From Candidatus Fukatsuia endosymbiont of Tuberolachnus salignus (lineage in GTDB: Bacteria > Pseudomonadota > Gammaproteobacteria > Enterobacterales > Enterobacteriaceae): a stretch of DNA of 64,000 nucleotides. The stretch spans positions 1,674,001 through 1,738,000 of the forward strand of contig NZ_OZ034983.1 of assembly GCF_964030845.1 (NCBI RefSeq), given 5' to 3'. Position numbers and translations under genes: made by a program. This document shows, in pieces, positions 42,715-53,212 of this stretch; position 1 is the first letter of the stretch; every line of letters begins with the position of its first letter. The notes below the pieces were generated by a model. The model saw nothing but the letters and a program-made list of their open reading frames with translations, did not search any database and was not told the origin of the DNA.

Positions 42715-42856
42715 ACCTCTTTCCAAACCTACTGCGTGGCATGAAATTCTGCGTTACGCGGTGCTCCCAATCCTCATGTATTATGTACATTCCGGTTGCT
42801 GCGCTACGGGCGCCTTGACTTCATACCACTCGTTACGGTTTAGAAAGAGGTCTAAT
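42711..42856 (+). repeat. MITE-2 copy between ldtE and lpp
   Basis: It begins ATAGACCTCTTTCCAAACC and ends GGTTTAGAAAGAGGTCTAAT, inverted repeats of about 20 bp with one mismatch. The 145-bp interior is shared in part with the copy at 48536. It supplies the ldtE stop codon. Confidence 0.8.
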
Positions 42857-42890
42857 AAAAAAATGGTGCACTCTACTCCGTGCACCATTT
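42855..42890 (-). terminator. lpp terminator
   Basis: On the minus strand AAATGGTGCAC and GTGCACCATTT pair perfectly across 8 nt and run into TTTTTTT. It lies 20 nt after the lpp stop, as expected for a very abundant mRNA. Confidence 0.85.
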
Positions 42891-42909
42891 TGTTGAGGTA
42901 ACATTATTA

Positions 42910-43146
42910 TTACTTTCTGTAGGAATGAGCTTTGTTACTCAGACGTTGGTTAGCACGTGTGGCATTGTCTTTCGCTGCCTGAACATCAGAACGCATTGCG
43001 CTCACTTCATTGCTCAATTGATCTACCTTAGCATTGATGGTTTTAACATCAGAAGAGAGTCGCTCGATATGAGAACGATTCGAACAACCTGCCAACAGAA
43101 CAGAAGACAATATTACCGTGCCTAGAATCAGTTTAGTAGCATTCAT
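42910..43146 (-). CDS. lpp: Murein (Braun) lipoprotein
   Basis: Lpp tethers the outer membrane to peptidoglycan. The 78-residue precursor equals the E. coli length: signal peptide with lipobox LLAGC, then a trimeric coiled-coil of heptads (IERLSSDVKTINAKVDQLSNEVSAMRSDV) and the terminal YRK, whose lysine is linked to mDAP. Start at 43146 (MNATKLILG) after GAGGG. Several positions in the linker (SNRSHIERL) and near the end (SNKAHSYRK) differ from E. coli. It sits 64 bp after pykF on the same strand. Confidence 0.96.
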   Translation of the reverse strand: MNATKLILGTVILSSVLLAGCSNRSHIERLSSDVKTINAKVDQLSNEVSAMRSDVQAAKDNATRANQRLSNKAHSYRK

Positions 43147-43189
43147 TATTAACACCCTCAAATTGAGTTAATTTTTGTCTAGCACTGTA

Positions 43190-43217
43190 AGTATTGCACA
43201 AAGTTTTTTTTATCGAG
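43190..43217 (-). promoter_or_regulatory. lpp promoter
   Basis: On the minus strand CTCGAT (43217-43212) and AATACT (43195-43190) are separated by 16 bp. The surrounding AACTTTGTGCAATACTTAC and the AATTAACTCAATTTGAGGGT leader closely follow the E. coli lpp promoter as I remember it. The -35 box overlaps the final codons of pykF. Confidence 0.7.
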
Positions 43218-44649
43218 AAATTTTTTCATCTTCTTCTAAACGATGAACCGAAGAAGTGTTGGTAGTACCACTTTTTACCAATGCACCGGATACCATGATC
43301 ACGACATCCTCTTGCTTAGCAAGACCACTGTCCAAAGCAGCTTGTTTGCCAATACGATAAAAATCGTCAGTAGAAGCAATTTCACCTACATATTGTGGAA
43401 TAACACCTTTAGTCAATATCAAGTGACGAGCGGTCACTTTATCTGTCGTCAGTGCCAAAATTAACGCTTTCGGGAAATATTTACGCACCGATTTAGCCGA
43501 TTTGCCCCCTTTAGTCGCAACCACAATCAGCGGTGCAGACAAATTTTCGGCCATTTCAACCGCACCACGGCAAACTGCCTCAGTAATACTCACCTTACGT
43601 TTATCGTCTAAAAATGACTCAATACGGCTTTTCATAACGCGATCAGTGCGCTCACAGATGGTCGCCATAATAGCAACTGATTCCAGCGGATAATTTCCCT
43701 TGGCACTTTCACCCGATAACATTACCGCATCAGTACCATCCAAAATGGCATTTGCCACATCACCCGCTTCCGCACGGGTAGGCCGCGGATTTTTTATCAT
43801 CGAATCAAGCATCTGAGTCGCCGTGATCACCACTTTACGCGCACGATTACATTTTTTAATCATCATTTTTTGCGCAAAGATGACTTCTTCGGGCGGGATC
43901 TCAACACCCAAGTCACCACGAGCGACCATGATACCATCTGATGCTGCCAGGATTTCATCAAAATTATTCAGACCTTCCTGATTCTCAATTTTTGAGATAA
44001 TTTGGATATGTGCACCACCATGCGCTTGTAAATGCTCACGTATTTCTCGTACATCAGACCCTTTGCGGATGAAAGAAGCAGCAATAAAATCAACTCCCTG
44101 TTCACAACCAAACTGCAGATCACATCCATCTTTTTTCGATAAAGCCGGTAGCTTAATCATTACACCCGGTAAGTTAATACCTTTGTTTTCACCCAAATAG
44201 CCGTTATTTTTTACTTGACACCGGACGGACTTATCTCTTATTTCAATCACTTCCATCCTGATCAAACCATCATCAACCAGTACTGTATTACCCACTTTTA
44301 GATCGGCTGTGAATCCCTCATAGGTGACAGCAACCGTCTGCGCATTGCCTACCACATTTTTATCAGTGGTAAAAGTAAAACATTGCCCTGTGACCAAAGG
44401 CACATCTTGCCCTCCCTCCAGTTTCATCGTGCGGATTTCAGGGCCTTTGGTATCAAGTAAAATAGCTACCTTTTTGCCGGTTTTTTCTAGCACCTTACGA
44501 AGATTGTTGATACGTTCACCATGTTCCTTATGATCACCGTGAGAAAAATTCAAACGCATCACGTCCATACCGGCATCCAGTAGTTTAGTCAGCATTGCTT
44601 CAGATTCAGTTTTAGGCCCGATAGTACAAACAATTTTAGTTTTTTTCAT
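43210..44649 (-). CDS. pykF: Pyruvate kinase I
   Basis: PykF transfers phosphate from PEP to ADP at the end of glycolysis and is activated by fructose-1,6-bisphosphate in E. coli. The 479-residue protein shows KTKIVCTIGPKTES, RLNFSHGDHKEH, LDTKGPEIRT, the catalytic IQIISKIENQEGL and MVARGDLGVEI, and ATQMLDSMIKNPRPTRAE. The C-terminal regulatory domain ends with SGALVKSGTTNTSSVHRL. A short tail (EEDEKISR) extends beyond the E. coli end. A TTTTTTT stretch after the stop belongs to the lpp leader. Confidence 0.96.
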   Translation of the reverse strand: MKKTKIVCTIGPKTESEAMLTKLLDAGMDVMRLNFSHGDHKEHGERINNLRKVLEKTGKKVAILLDTKGPEIRTMKLEGGQDVPLVTGQCFTFTTDKNVVGNAQTVAVTYEGFTADLKVGNTVLVDDGLIRMEVIEIRDKSVRCQVKNNGYLGENKGINLPGVMIKLPALSKKDGCDLQFGCEQGVDFIAASFIRKGSDVREIREHLQAHGGAHIQIISKIENQEGLNNFDEILAASDGIMVARGDLGVEIPPEEVIFAQKMMIKKCNRARKVVITATQMLDSMIKNPRPTRAEAGDVANAILDGTDAVMLSGESAKGNYPLESVAIMATICERTDRVMKSRIESFLDDKRKVSITEAVCRGAVEMAENLSAPLIVVATKGGKSAKSVRKYFPKALILALTTDKVTARHLILTKGVIPQYVGEIASTDDFYRIGKQAALDSGLAKQEDVVIMVSGALVKSGTTNTSSVHRLEEDEKISR

Positions 44650-44847
44650 GACGGATTTTCTACAAGTTGTGATAAATAGGAGGTCAACCGATCCGCTAAT
44701 TTTATTTACGCTAACGGAAAAGAATCCAGGCGATACCCGATAATGCAGATCATGCTAAGGATAGGTGATAGTCGGAGAAATTGAGTAGAAAATTTTAGCA
44801 TTAAGCTAAAATTACAACGAGCCGGCCCACATAAACGGGCAAACTCT

Positions 44848-44924
44848 TGGTGCGTCCGAGTGGACTCGAACCACCGACCCCCACCATGTCAAGGTGGTGC
44901 TCTAACCAACTGAGCTACGGACGC
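44848..44924 (-). tRNA. tRNA-Val (GAC anticodon)
   Basis: The 77-nt minus-strand gene starts GCGTCCGTAGC and ends CGGACGCACCA, with the CCA encoded. The acceptor GCGTCCG/CGGACGC, a D arm with AGCTCAGTTGGTTAGAGC, the anticodon arm with CTTGACATG (anticodon GAC) and the T arm with GGTTCGAGTCC are all visible. E. coli has two such genes (valV, valW) in its terminus half; here only one copy is present. Confidence 0.95.
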
Positions 44925-45097
44925 ACTGGACACTGCCCCGCCATCAATACGGTCAGCGGGGACGAATACTAACGAGCTGGTTCTCTGTTGGCAAGAGAAA
45001 ATAGGCAACTTCACGGGAAAACCTATCCAATTGATGAACTTTCACTCATCCTGTTGTTTTGTTAATAGGTTTCCTGCGAAACCGTAGCGCAAGAAAT

Positions 45098-46471
45098 CTA
45101 ATGAGCCGCACGTTGTAAAATAAACGCTGCGGGTTGTTTTTGCAGCCAACAGATACGCCAGAATATCATGATCGCAGCAAAGGTTAATCCGATCACAAAA
45201 CCAATCCAAAAACCGCGAGGCCCCATCGCCGGTAGCCAATAATCAGTCAGTCCTAACAGATAACCACTGGGTAAACCCAATAACCAATAGGCGACAAAAG
45301 TGATAAAAAATATCGACCGTGTGTCTTTATAACCTCGCAGTACACCACATCCAATGACTTGTACTGCATCGGACATCTGATAAACGGCGGCTAATAGCAT
45401 AAGATGGGATGCCATAGTCACCACTGCGGGATCCTTGTTATAAAGTAGAGCAATCTGTTCGCGGAAAACAACGGTAAACAATGCCGTTAATGAGGCGAAG
45501 ACTAAACCAACAACAATACTGGTATAGGCCGCCACCTTCGCCTGAGCTACCTTCCCTTCACCCAATCTATGGCCAACACGAATGGTCGCGGCAACACTCA
45601 GCGACATGGGTAACATAAACATTAAGGAACTAAAGTTGAGCGCAATCTGATGACCCGCCACCGCCACCACGCCCAAGGGTGAAACCAACAAAGCGACCAC
45701 AGCAAATAAGGTCACTTCAAAAAATAGGGCAAGTGCAATCGGTAAACCAAGGTTGCTTAGGCGCTTTATCACCTGCCAGTCAGGAAGAATGCACCCTTTA
45801 TCTGATTTAATATCCCGTTGAGAACCTGCTTTTGTGACATACCAGCGTACCATCAAAAACATCAGCCAATACACACTCGCGGTAGCAACGCCGCAACCTA
45901 CCCCACCTAACGCCGGTATCCCGAATTTGCCATAAATAAAAATGTAGTTGATAGGGATATTCACCAGTAACCCGATGAAACCAATAACCATACCGGGTTT
46001 AGTTTTCGATAATCCTTCACACTGATTGCGTAAAACCTGGAAAAACAGATAACCGGGCGCACCCCACATAATGGCATGGATAAAACCTACCGCTTTTGCA
46101 GCCAATACAGGATCAATGTTATGCATCTGATAAATGATATAATGACTGTTATACAATATTGCCATAATTAGTACAGAAATTAACAACGCCAACCAAAACC
46201 CTTGGCGCACCTGGTGAGCAATCTGATGACGTTGTCCAGAACCGTTCAATTGTGCGATTGTAGGCGTTAGAGCCAACAGCAGGCCATGACCGAAGAAAAT
46301 CACCGGCAACCAGATGGAAGTTCCTATAGCGACGGCAGACATATCAGTAGCACTGACCGAACCGGCCATAATGGTATCAACCACCCCCATCGCCGTTTGC
46401 GAAACCTGAGCAATAATCACCGGGATGGCAAGAGCCATTAAATTTCGTGCTTCAACGCTATATTTTTGCAC
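45098..46471 (-). CDS. mdtK: MdtK (NorM), MATE multidrug efflux pump
   Basis: The Na+- or H+-coupled exporter of fluoroquinolones and dyes has 457 residues, the same as E. coli MdtK. Twelve membrane helices are predicted in two halves. Conserved parts include LALAIPVIIAQVSQTAMGVVDTIMAG, SIWLPVIFFGHGLLLALTP, QGFWLALLISV, GLLVNIPINYIFIYGKFG, GLPIALALFFEVTLFAVVALLVSPLG and GCGVLRGYKDT. It is divergent from ribE, as in E. coli. Confidence 0.95.
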   Translation of the reverse strand: MQKYSVEARNLMALAIPVIIAQVSQTAMGVVDTIMAGSVSATDMSAVAIGTSIWLPVIFFGHGLLLALTPTIAQLNGSGQRHQIAHQVRQGFWLALLISVLIMAILYNSHYIIYQMHNIDPVLAAKAVGFIHAIMWGAPGYLFFQVLRNQCEGLSKTKPGMVIGFIGLLVNIPINYIFIYGKFGIPALGGVGCGVATASVYWLMFLMVRWYVTKAGSQRDIKSDKGCILPDWQVIKRLSNLGLPIALALFFEVTLFAVVALLVSPLGVVAVAGHQIALNFSSLMFMLPMSLSVAATIRVGHRLGEGKVAQAKVAAYTSIVVGLVFASLTALFTVVFREQIALLYNKDPAVVTMASHLMLLAAVYQMSDAVQVIGCGVLRGYKDTRSIFFITFVAYWLLGLPSGYLLGLTDYWLPAMGPRGFWIGFVIGLTFAAIMIFWRICWLQKQPAAFILQRAAH

Positions 46472-46716
46472 TTATATACCTACTTTAAATGATCGTGACT
46501 AATTACGATCCACTGTTACCAAAAGTCGTTTCTAATACCTTATATCAAGCTTAATCAATCATTTTTATGAATGCCAGCTAAATATTCGTTGATCCTATTT
46601 GTACTTTAAGAGAGCATGTTATACGGATATTTGCTCAACCACACCTCTGCAAAATCGTCGCTTGTGACAATCTTCTGCGTTCTATTTTGCACACAACCAA
46701 CAAGAGGCATTAATTT

Positions 46717-47334
46717 ATGTTTACCGGTATTGTTCAAGGCACTGCACCAGTGGTCGCCATTGACCAGACGATCAATTTTCGTACCCATACCCTAAAATTT
46801 CCGCCAGCCATGCTGCCGGGCTTAACACTGGGTGCCTCAGTAGCACACAATGGCTGCTGTCTGTCAGTAACCACTATCAATAAAGACTTGATCAGCTTTG
46901 ATTTGATAAAAGAAACACTCCTTACTAGCAACCTGGGTGAACTTAACGTCGGTGATAGCGTCAATTTAGAGAGAGCAGCGAGATTTGGTGACGAAATTGG
47001 CGGTCATTTGATGTCAGGTCATATCATCTGTACTGCAGAAATTGCCAAAATTTGCACTTCGGAAAACAACCATCAGCTTTGGTTTCGAATTACCGACAAA
47101 AAAATAATGAATTACGTGTTGCATAAAGGATTTATTGCCATCGACGGCATCAGTCTGACTGTGGGTGAAGTAGAGCATCATCGTTTTTGCGTTAATCTGA
47201 TCCCAGAAACCTTAGCCCGGACAACATTAGGGAAAAAACGCTTAGCCGATCGAGTCAACATCGAAATTGATGCACAGACACAAGCCATCGTTGATACAGT
47301 GACTCGTATGCAGCCCACCCCCTCGTTTTCATAA
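46717..47334 (+). CDS. ribE: Riboflavin synthase, alpha subunit
   Basis: It condenses two 6,7-dimethyl-8-ribityllumazines into riboflavin (gene called ribC in E. coli). The 205-residue protein has the tandem lumazine-binding barrels: MFTGIVQGTAPV with GASVAHNGCCLSVT in the first, and GHLMSGHI with FIAIDGISLTVGEV in the second. The C-terminal helix for trimer formation is present. No FMN riboswitch could be made out in the 245 bp upstream. Confidence 0.95.
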   Translation: MFTGIVQGTAPVVAIDQTINFRTHTLKFPPAMLPGLTLGASVAHNGCCLSVTTINKDLISFDLIKETLLTSNLGELNVGDSVNLERAARFGDEIGGHLMSGHIICTAEIAKICTSENNHQLWFRITDKKIMNYVLHKGFIAIDGISLTVGEVEHHRFCVNLIPETLARTTLGKKRLADRVNIEIDAQTQAIVDTVTRMQPTPSFS

Positions 47335-47449
47335 CGGACATAATAGACCAAGTCGAATGGACACAGACACCCTATGTAGTAGGCTGTATATAGAGTAGAA
47401 ACGAGACAATGATATATTCATGAATGATTTTATTAGGAAGATCATCTCT

Positions 47450-48291
47450 ATGCCTTTATCTCCGTGGTTAAAGCGTTCACACAATCCTCTATTGCTGTCC
47501 AGCCTGCTGCTGTTTTTTTTCCATACTTCCTCGGTGAATACTTCCGAACTCACCGAGCGTAACCTTTTATTTTTTGGCAAAGATGATCGCATCGCCAGAA
47601 ATGACAGCGATAACTGGCCTTGGCAGGCCATTGGGCAAGTAGAAACCGCCAGCGGTAATCTTTGTACAGCAACACTCATAACACCCAACCTCGCGCTAAC
47701 TGCGGGTCATTGTCTGCTCATACCACCAGGAAAGAAGGATCTGCCGTAACTTTACGTTTTGTTGCACAGCAACAAAATTGGCAATATCAAATTCATAAAC
47801 TAGAAACTTTGGTAGATATCAATTTAGCTAAAAAGCTGCGTGTAGGAGAGAACGGATGGATTGTTCCACCCGCTGCCGCTACCGATGATTTTGCCTTGAT
47901 TTTGTTGCGTAACACTGTCCCTCTGCCGCTTAAACCCTTACCCTTATGGCAAGGTTCAACATCAGAGCTGACCTTAGCACTGAAACGCGCCCAGCGCAGA
48001 ATCACACAGGCGGGCTATCCTGCTGATCACCTGGATGCTCTTTATAGCCACCAAAATTGTTTAGTGACCGGTTGGGCACAGCAAGGTGTACTCTCTCATA
48101 AATGTGATACCCTACCAGGGGATAGCGGTTCACCGTTATTACTAAAAAATGGCGATAATTGGTCATTGATAGCCATTCAAAGTTCTGCGCCAACGGCTAA
48201 AGAGCGCGACTTAGCAGATAATCATGCCTTAGCGGTGACCGCTATACGAGATAAATTGCAGGCACTTAGAGCCTATTCGAAATCGTCGTGA
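47450..48291 (+). pseudogene. ydgD: YdgD-type periplasmic serine protease, frameshifted
   Basis: Two overlapping frames together give a trypsin-like protein matching E. coli YdgD. The first has a signal peptide (LLLSSLLLFFFHTSS) and the LFFGKDDR, ASGNLCTATLITPNLALTAGHC block with the catalytic His. It ends at a TAA (47747) after PPGKKDLP. The second carries VTLRFVAQQ, the Asp in AATDDFALILL, GYPADHLDALYSHQNC and the Ser in GDSGSPLLL. The shift falls in the purine-rich stretch near 47729-47745. All three catalytic residues survive, so decay is recent, or this is a slippage or sequencing effect. Confidence 0.85.
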
Positions 48292-48423
48292 GTGAAATGG
48301 ATATACTGGATTCATTGGAGTTGGCATAAATGGCGTCATTGGATTTGGATTTTGCCACCATGGATTCATTGGTTTTGGCATCGATGGATTCGATGGATCC
48401 CGATTCGGCTCTATTCCCACCAT
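48229..48423 (-). CDS. Possible small Pro/Met/Asn-repeat protein, 64 aa
   Basis: GAGG stands 5 nt before the ATG at 48423. The first 45 residues contain imperfect repeats of an M-x-P-x-P-M-N-P type (MPKPMNPWW, NPMTPFMPTPMNPVYP), underlain by a repeated GGATTCATTGG-like DNA pattern. The last third overlaps the end of ydgD in another frame. It may be a genuine small secreted or phage-tail-like protein, or simply repetitive DNA that happens to be open. I favour neither strongly. Confidence 0.25.
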   Translation of the reverse strand: MVGIEPNRDPSNPSMPKPMNPWWQNPNPMTPFMPTPMNPVYPFHSRRFRIGSKCLQFISYSGHR

Positions 48424-48535
48424 AGTAGCCTCAGATGGTGATACTGTTTTTGATCTATTTACTTGTTATGACATATAAAAATCCTCATATGATAATTTAT
48501 AAAACATTCAAGATAAAAAATTACTGTTCGTATTT

Positions 48536-48676
48536 AATAGACCTCTTTCCAAACCCTAGCGAGTGATGCGAAGTCAAGGCGCACAGCAACCTTCGTTAAC
48601 ACATAGTACATGAGGATTGCGCGCACCGGGCAACGCAGGATTCGAGTCCCGCAGCAGGTTTGGAAAGAGGTCTAAT
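48536..48676 (+). repeat. MITE-2 copy
   Basis: It begins AATAGACCTCTTTCCAAACC and ends GGTTTGGAAAGAGGTCTAAT, a near-perfect 20-bp terminal inverted repeat. The interior of about 100 bp is GC-richer than its flanks. The surrounding region 48424-49012 shows no gene beyond this and the hairpin at 48761. Confidence 0.85.
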
Positions 48677-48760
48677 GAGAGAACCAAGGCTATGAAAAAT
48701 TATTCCTGGTCAATTTCATTAAGCGGAGCGTACGCAAAAATCTCGCTGCTATTTATACAA

Positions 48761-48800
48761 AAATAACATTCTCTCTTATCAATAAGAGAATGTTATTTTT
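48761..48800. terminator. Strong bidirectional hairpin
   Basis: AAATAACATTCTC and GAGAATGTTATTT form a 13-bp stem with A and T runs on both sides. It lies about 210 bp beyond the hrpA stop and could end transcripts from either side. Confidence 0.6.
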
Positions 48801-49012
48801 CACTACGTTAAATAGATTTTATTTTTTCCATTGCAATTCTATTAATTATCGTTATCAGATGAATATACGAATAAATCGTTATTTTTTTAATATTTAACGT
48901 TAATATTGATCCGGCACCTTGATAGCGCAGTGTGAAATGAGGTAATTATTGAAATAGATCAAAAACAGAAAGAGCGATCCCTCGCTCAAAATATAAGATG
49001 AAATAATATTCT

Positions 49013-52000
49013 TTATGATAGCTGTTTCATAATTTGTAAAATACGTTTTTCTGAAACTCGATAAGGCGTCCCTAATTGTTGTGCAAATAAACTCACGCGC
49101 AGTTCTTCAATCATCCAACGCACCGCTTTTACCTCTTCATCCTGCTTACGCTCAGGAGATAATTTATTTAGCCATTGTTGCCAGCTTTGAACAACCTGTT
49201 GCACCCGCAACATCTGCGCCCGATCACGATAAGGCTCCTCAGCCAGTTTTTCTAAGCGACGTTCGATGGCTTGCAAATAACGTAAGCTATCCGTTATGCG
49301 TTGCCAACCGCTATCAGTGACAAAACCACGATAAATTAAACCATCAAGCTGAGCCTTAATATCCGCCATAGCCTGCACCCAGGTAATATCAATCTTCCCT
49401 TTCAACCTTTTATTAATGGCAAATGCGCGACTGAGAACTTGCTCGACACCTGTCGCAATCTCCATCACGGTATCATTCAATTGCGCACGAATTTTTTGCT
49501 GTAAATTAACAAAATCAGCTTGTTGCCATACTAATCCACCGTATTGAATGATCAATTTATCCACAGCACAGGCAATACAATCATCGATCAAATCCAGTAC
49601 TTTGCCGTAAGGATTAAAATACAGCCCCAATTTGGCTTTATTAGGCAATTTTTCATGTAAATATTTAATCGGTGAAAGAATATTAAGCAACAGTAAACGG
49701 CGAGTACCACGCCACATCGCCTGTTGTTGTTGTGATTCGGTTTCAAATAGACGGATAGCGACACTTTTTTTTTCGTCAACCAAAGCAGGATAAACCTTAA
49801 TTTGATAGCCAACACCTTGTTGTTCATAGCGAACAGGCAAGGTGCCAAAATTCCAATTCTGTAAAGGGCTTTGTTCCAGACCCTGATCAACCACAGCCGA
49901 GAGCTTTTCCTGTAATTTTTCTCGCAGTTGTACTTTTATCTTAGCTAAATTTTTTCCTGTCCGTAAAGGGCAATTTTTATCATCAAACACCAGAAAGGTC
50001 ATTTTTAAATGTTCAGGCACGAGCTGCCATTGCCAATCCTCACGTGACAACGTCACACCAGTCATGCACCTTAATTCCCGCTCCAATGTGGCTAACAACC
50101 CCTCTTTCAACATAACGTTTTTTAAGTCTCCCTCCTCCGGCGACACCACTCTGGCTAAAAAAGCATCGGCATAATTAGGTGCCGGTACAAAATTACGCCG
50201 TATTGCTTTAGGCAAAGATTTAATCAAAGCAACCACCAGCTCACGACGAATACCCGCTACTTGCCAGTCAAAATTTTGCTCTTCTATCTGATTTAAAATA
50301 GCCAACGGAATATGCACAGTGACGCCATCAGCATCACCTCCTGGCTCAAACTGATAGGAAAGACGTAATTTAAACGCGCCCTGGTGCCAAAAATCCGGAT
50401 AATCCCGTGGTGTAACCGAATTAGCGCCTTCTTTGATTAGCATATTTTTTGCGAAGCTCAGCAAATCTGGCTGTAGCTGACGGGTTTTCTGCCACCAGCT
50501 ATCAAAATGTCGTGCAGACACCACCTCAGACGCGACACGTTGATCGTAGAAATTAAACAGGATTTCATCATCTACTAAAATATCCCGCCGACGTGATTTA
50601 TGTTCCATTTCTTCAACTTCGCTTAATAAAGCCAAATTGGCGTGGAAGAAAACATGGTGTGTTTGCCATTGCCCTTCTACCAGTCCATGGCGGATAAATA
50701 GCTCACGGCATAACGGTGGGTCAATGGTGCCATAATTAATTTTACGGGCGGCAACAATAGGCAAACCAAATAAAGTGACCTTTTGGCTAGCCATCACTGC
50801 ACCTTGCGTTTTTTCCCAATGGGGATCACTGTAATGGTGTTTTACCAAATGAGGCGCCAAAGGTTCAATCCATTCTGCTTCAATGCGTGCCGCCATACGC
50901 CCCCACAGACGACGGGTTTCCACCAGCTCTGCCACCATGACCCATTTAGGTGGTTTTTTAAACAATGCCGACGCGGGAAAAATAGAAAAACGCGCATTGC
51001 GGGCGCCAGTAAATTCCTTTTTATCGTTATCTTTTTGGCCAATATGCGATAACAGCCCAGTCAGCAAGGCACAGTGAACACAACGATAATCAGCCGCTAT
51101 GCTATTAATCGGCAGTGCTAAGGTGTTAACTACCTGATTTAATTGGCTATAAATATCTTGCCATTCACGCACACGGAGATAATTTAAAAAGTCGCGACGG
51201 CACAATTGACGAAACTGCGCCGCCGACAATACTTTTTGTTGTTCGATCAGGTAATCCCACAACTTAACCAAAGCCAAAAAATCAGAATTTTCATCCGCAA
51301 AGCGACGATGCTTTTCAGCTGTTTATCCAGCGGGCGATCGCGCGGATCCTGAATCGACAACGCAGCGGTAATAATCATCACCTCACGTACACAACCCTGT
51401 TCTTTCGCTTGCAACACCATGCGTGCTAAACGTGGATCTATCGGCAACTGTGCTAATTGACGTCCCAAATCGGTTAACTGCTGATGCCGCTCATCGGCGG
51501 TGCGGATCGCACCAAGTTCTTCTAGTAGACGTACTCCATCCTGAATGTTGCGCTTGTCAGGGCGTTCTATAAAAGGAAAAGCAGCGATATCACCTAAACC
51601 AATGGCGGTCATCTGCAAAATAACCGACGCTAAATTGGTACGCAGAATTTCTGGATCGGTAAAAAGGGGACGCGATAGAAAATCCTGCTCCGAATACAAC
51701 CGGATACAGATCCCCTCCGAGACACGACCACAACGACCTTTACGCTGATTAGCCGAAGCCTGTGATATCGCTTCAATCGGTAGTCGCTGGACTTTGGTGC
51801 GGAAACTGTAGCGACTGACACGCGCATAACCAGGATCGATGACATATTTGATCCCCGGTACCGTCAACGAGGTTTCAGCAACGTTAGTCGCCAGCACAAT
51901 ACGTCTTAGAACACCACGCCCAGGATGAAAGACGCGATTTTGTTCGCTAGGGGATAAACGCGCGTACAATGCTAACACCTCAGTATGTCGCAAATTCTGT

Positions 52001-52809
52001 TTTCTCAACGCGTCGGCAGTCTCATGGATCTCACGCTCACCGCTCATAAAAATCAAGATATCGCCCATTCCCTGATGCTCCAATTCCTCTACCGCCGCCA
52101 AAATCGCCTGTAGTTGATCAGATTCACTGTCATCCTTACTGTCTCGAGGCAGCTCAGCTATCGGGCGATAACGAACTTCAACCGGATAAGTTCGCCCTGA
52201 AATTTCAATGATTGGAGCCTGATTAAAATGGCGAGAAAAACGCTGTGGATCCAGAGTGGCGGACGTGATAATCACTTTTAAATCGGGACGTTTTGGCAAT
52301 AATTCACGCAGATAACCCAAAATAAAATCGATGTTAAGGCTACGTTCATGTGCTTCATCAATAATCAACGTATCGTATTGGCTCAGCAGTCGATCTTGCT
52401 GAATTTCGGCTAACAAAATACCGTCGGTCATCAGCTTAACTAGCGTATTCTCATTAACCTGATCTTTGAAACGCACCTTATAACCAATACAACCACCAAG
52501 GCTGGTTTTCAACTCCTCAGCAATGCGCTGAGCGACCGTCCGTGCGGCCAAACGCCGGGGCTGTGTATGGCCGATCATTCCTTTAATGCCTCGTCCCAAT
52601 TCCAGACAGATTTTAGGTAATTGCGTGGTTTTACCGGATCCAGTTTCTCCCGCCACAATCAATACCTGATGATCAGCCAGGGCGTGATAAATATCCTGCC
52701 TTTTTTGACTGACCGGTAGATTCTCGGGGTAACGTATTACTGGACAACTCGCCTGACGCTGGCTAATGCGTTGTTGGGCATGGGTGATATGTTTAAAATT
52801 GGGCATCAA
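49013..52809 (-). pseudogene. hrpA: HrpA, DEAH-box RNA helicase, split by a frameshift
   Basis: HrpA rescues stalled ribosomes in E. coli. Reading from 52809, 49 residues lead to the helicase core: GETGSGKTTQLP (motif I), DEAHERS (motif II), SATLDPQ, ETSLTVPGIKYVIDPG and QRKGRCGRV. The frame breaks near 51316-51325, after DRPLDKQ. The correct continuation (AEKHRRFADENSDFLALVKLWDYL) is in the next frame and runs to 49013, ending LGTPYRVSEKRILQIMKQL. Together the parts cover about 1,265 residues, against 1,300 in E. coli. A short deletion in the DKQ-QAS region explains the break. The first piece alone would still hold an ATPase core. Confidence 0.9.
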
Positions 52810-53138
52810 TGCCCCGTGGTTTTCGACAGAAGACTAATGACTAATACTCCAGAGATAATCAGTGTCATGCCAAGCATCGCCGCCCAGTCAAGTTTTTGTT
52901 GATACAAAAAGACAGCGGCAACTGAAATTAACACCACGCCTAAACCCGACCAAATGGCATAAGCAATGCCTAAGGGGATAGTTTTTACAACTTGCGACAA
53001 CCCCCAGAAAGCAATACCGTACCCTAGGACAACAAATATCGATGGTATCAAACGAGTAAAACCTTCGGAAGCTTTCAACATGGTAGTAGCAACCACTTCA
53101 GCTACTATCGCCATAGCCAACCATATAAACGTAATCAT
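52806..53138 (-). CDS. emrE: EmrE-type small multidrug resistance transporter
   Basis: The 110-residue SMR protein has four membrane helices and the essential glutamate E14 (LAMAIVAEVVATTMLK). It also has GFTRLIPS, AYAIWSGLGVVLIS and the helix-4 GMTLIISGVLVISLLS. The end (SKTTGH) is EmrE-like. SMR transporters exchange protons for quaternary cations such as ethidium. I chose the ATG at 53138 after GGGAAAT; M-G-N-T from 53150 is an alternative. Its stop overlaps the hrpA start by 4 nt. The EmrE assignment is by similarity; a different substrate within the SMR family is possible. Confidence 0.8.
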   Translation of the reverse strand: MITFIWLAMAIVAEVVATTMLKASEGFTRLIPSIFVVLGYGIAFWGLSQVVKTIPLGIAYAIWSGLGVVLISVAAVFLYQQKLDWAAMLGMTLIISGVLVISLLSKTTGH

Positions 53139-53212
53139 AGTATTTCCCATTGTATACAAACTACAGTTATGGTTTATTAAATAACAACCCAACGTACACA
53201 AATATAAGCATA

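Noticed and set aside
48636..48660. GATTCGAGTCCCGC resembling a tRNA T-arm
   Set aside because: No acceptor, D or anticodon arm around it; it is the interior of a MITE-2 copy.
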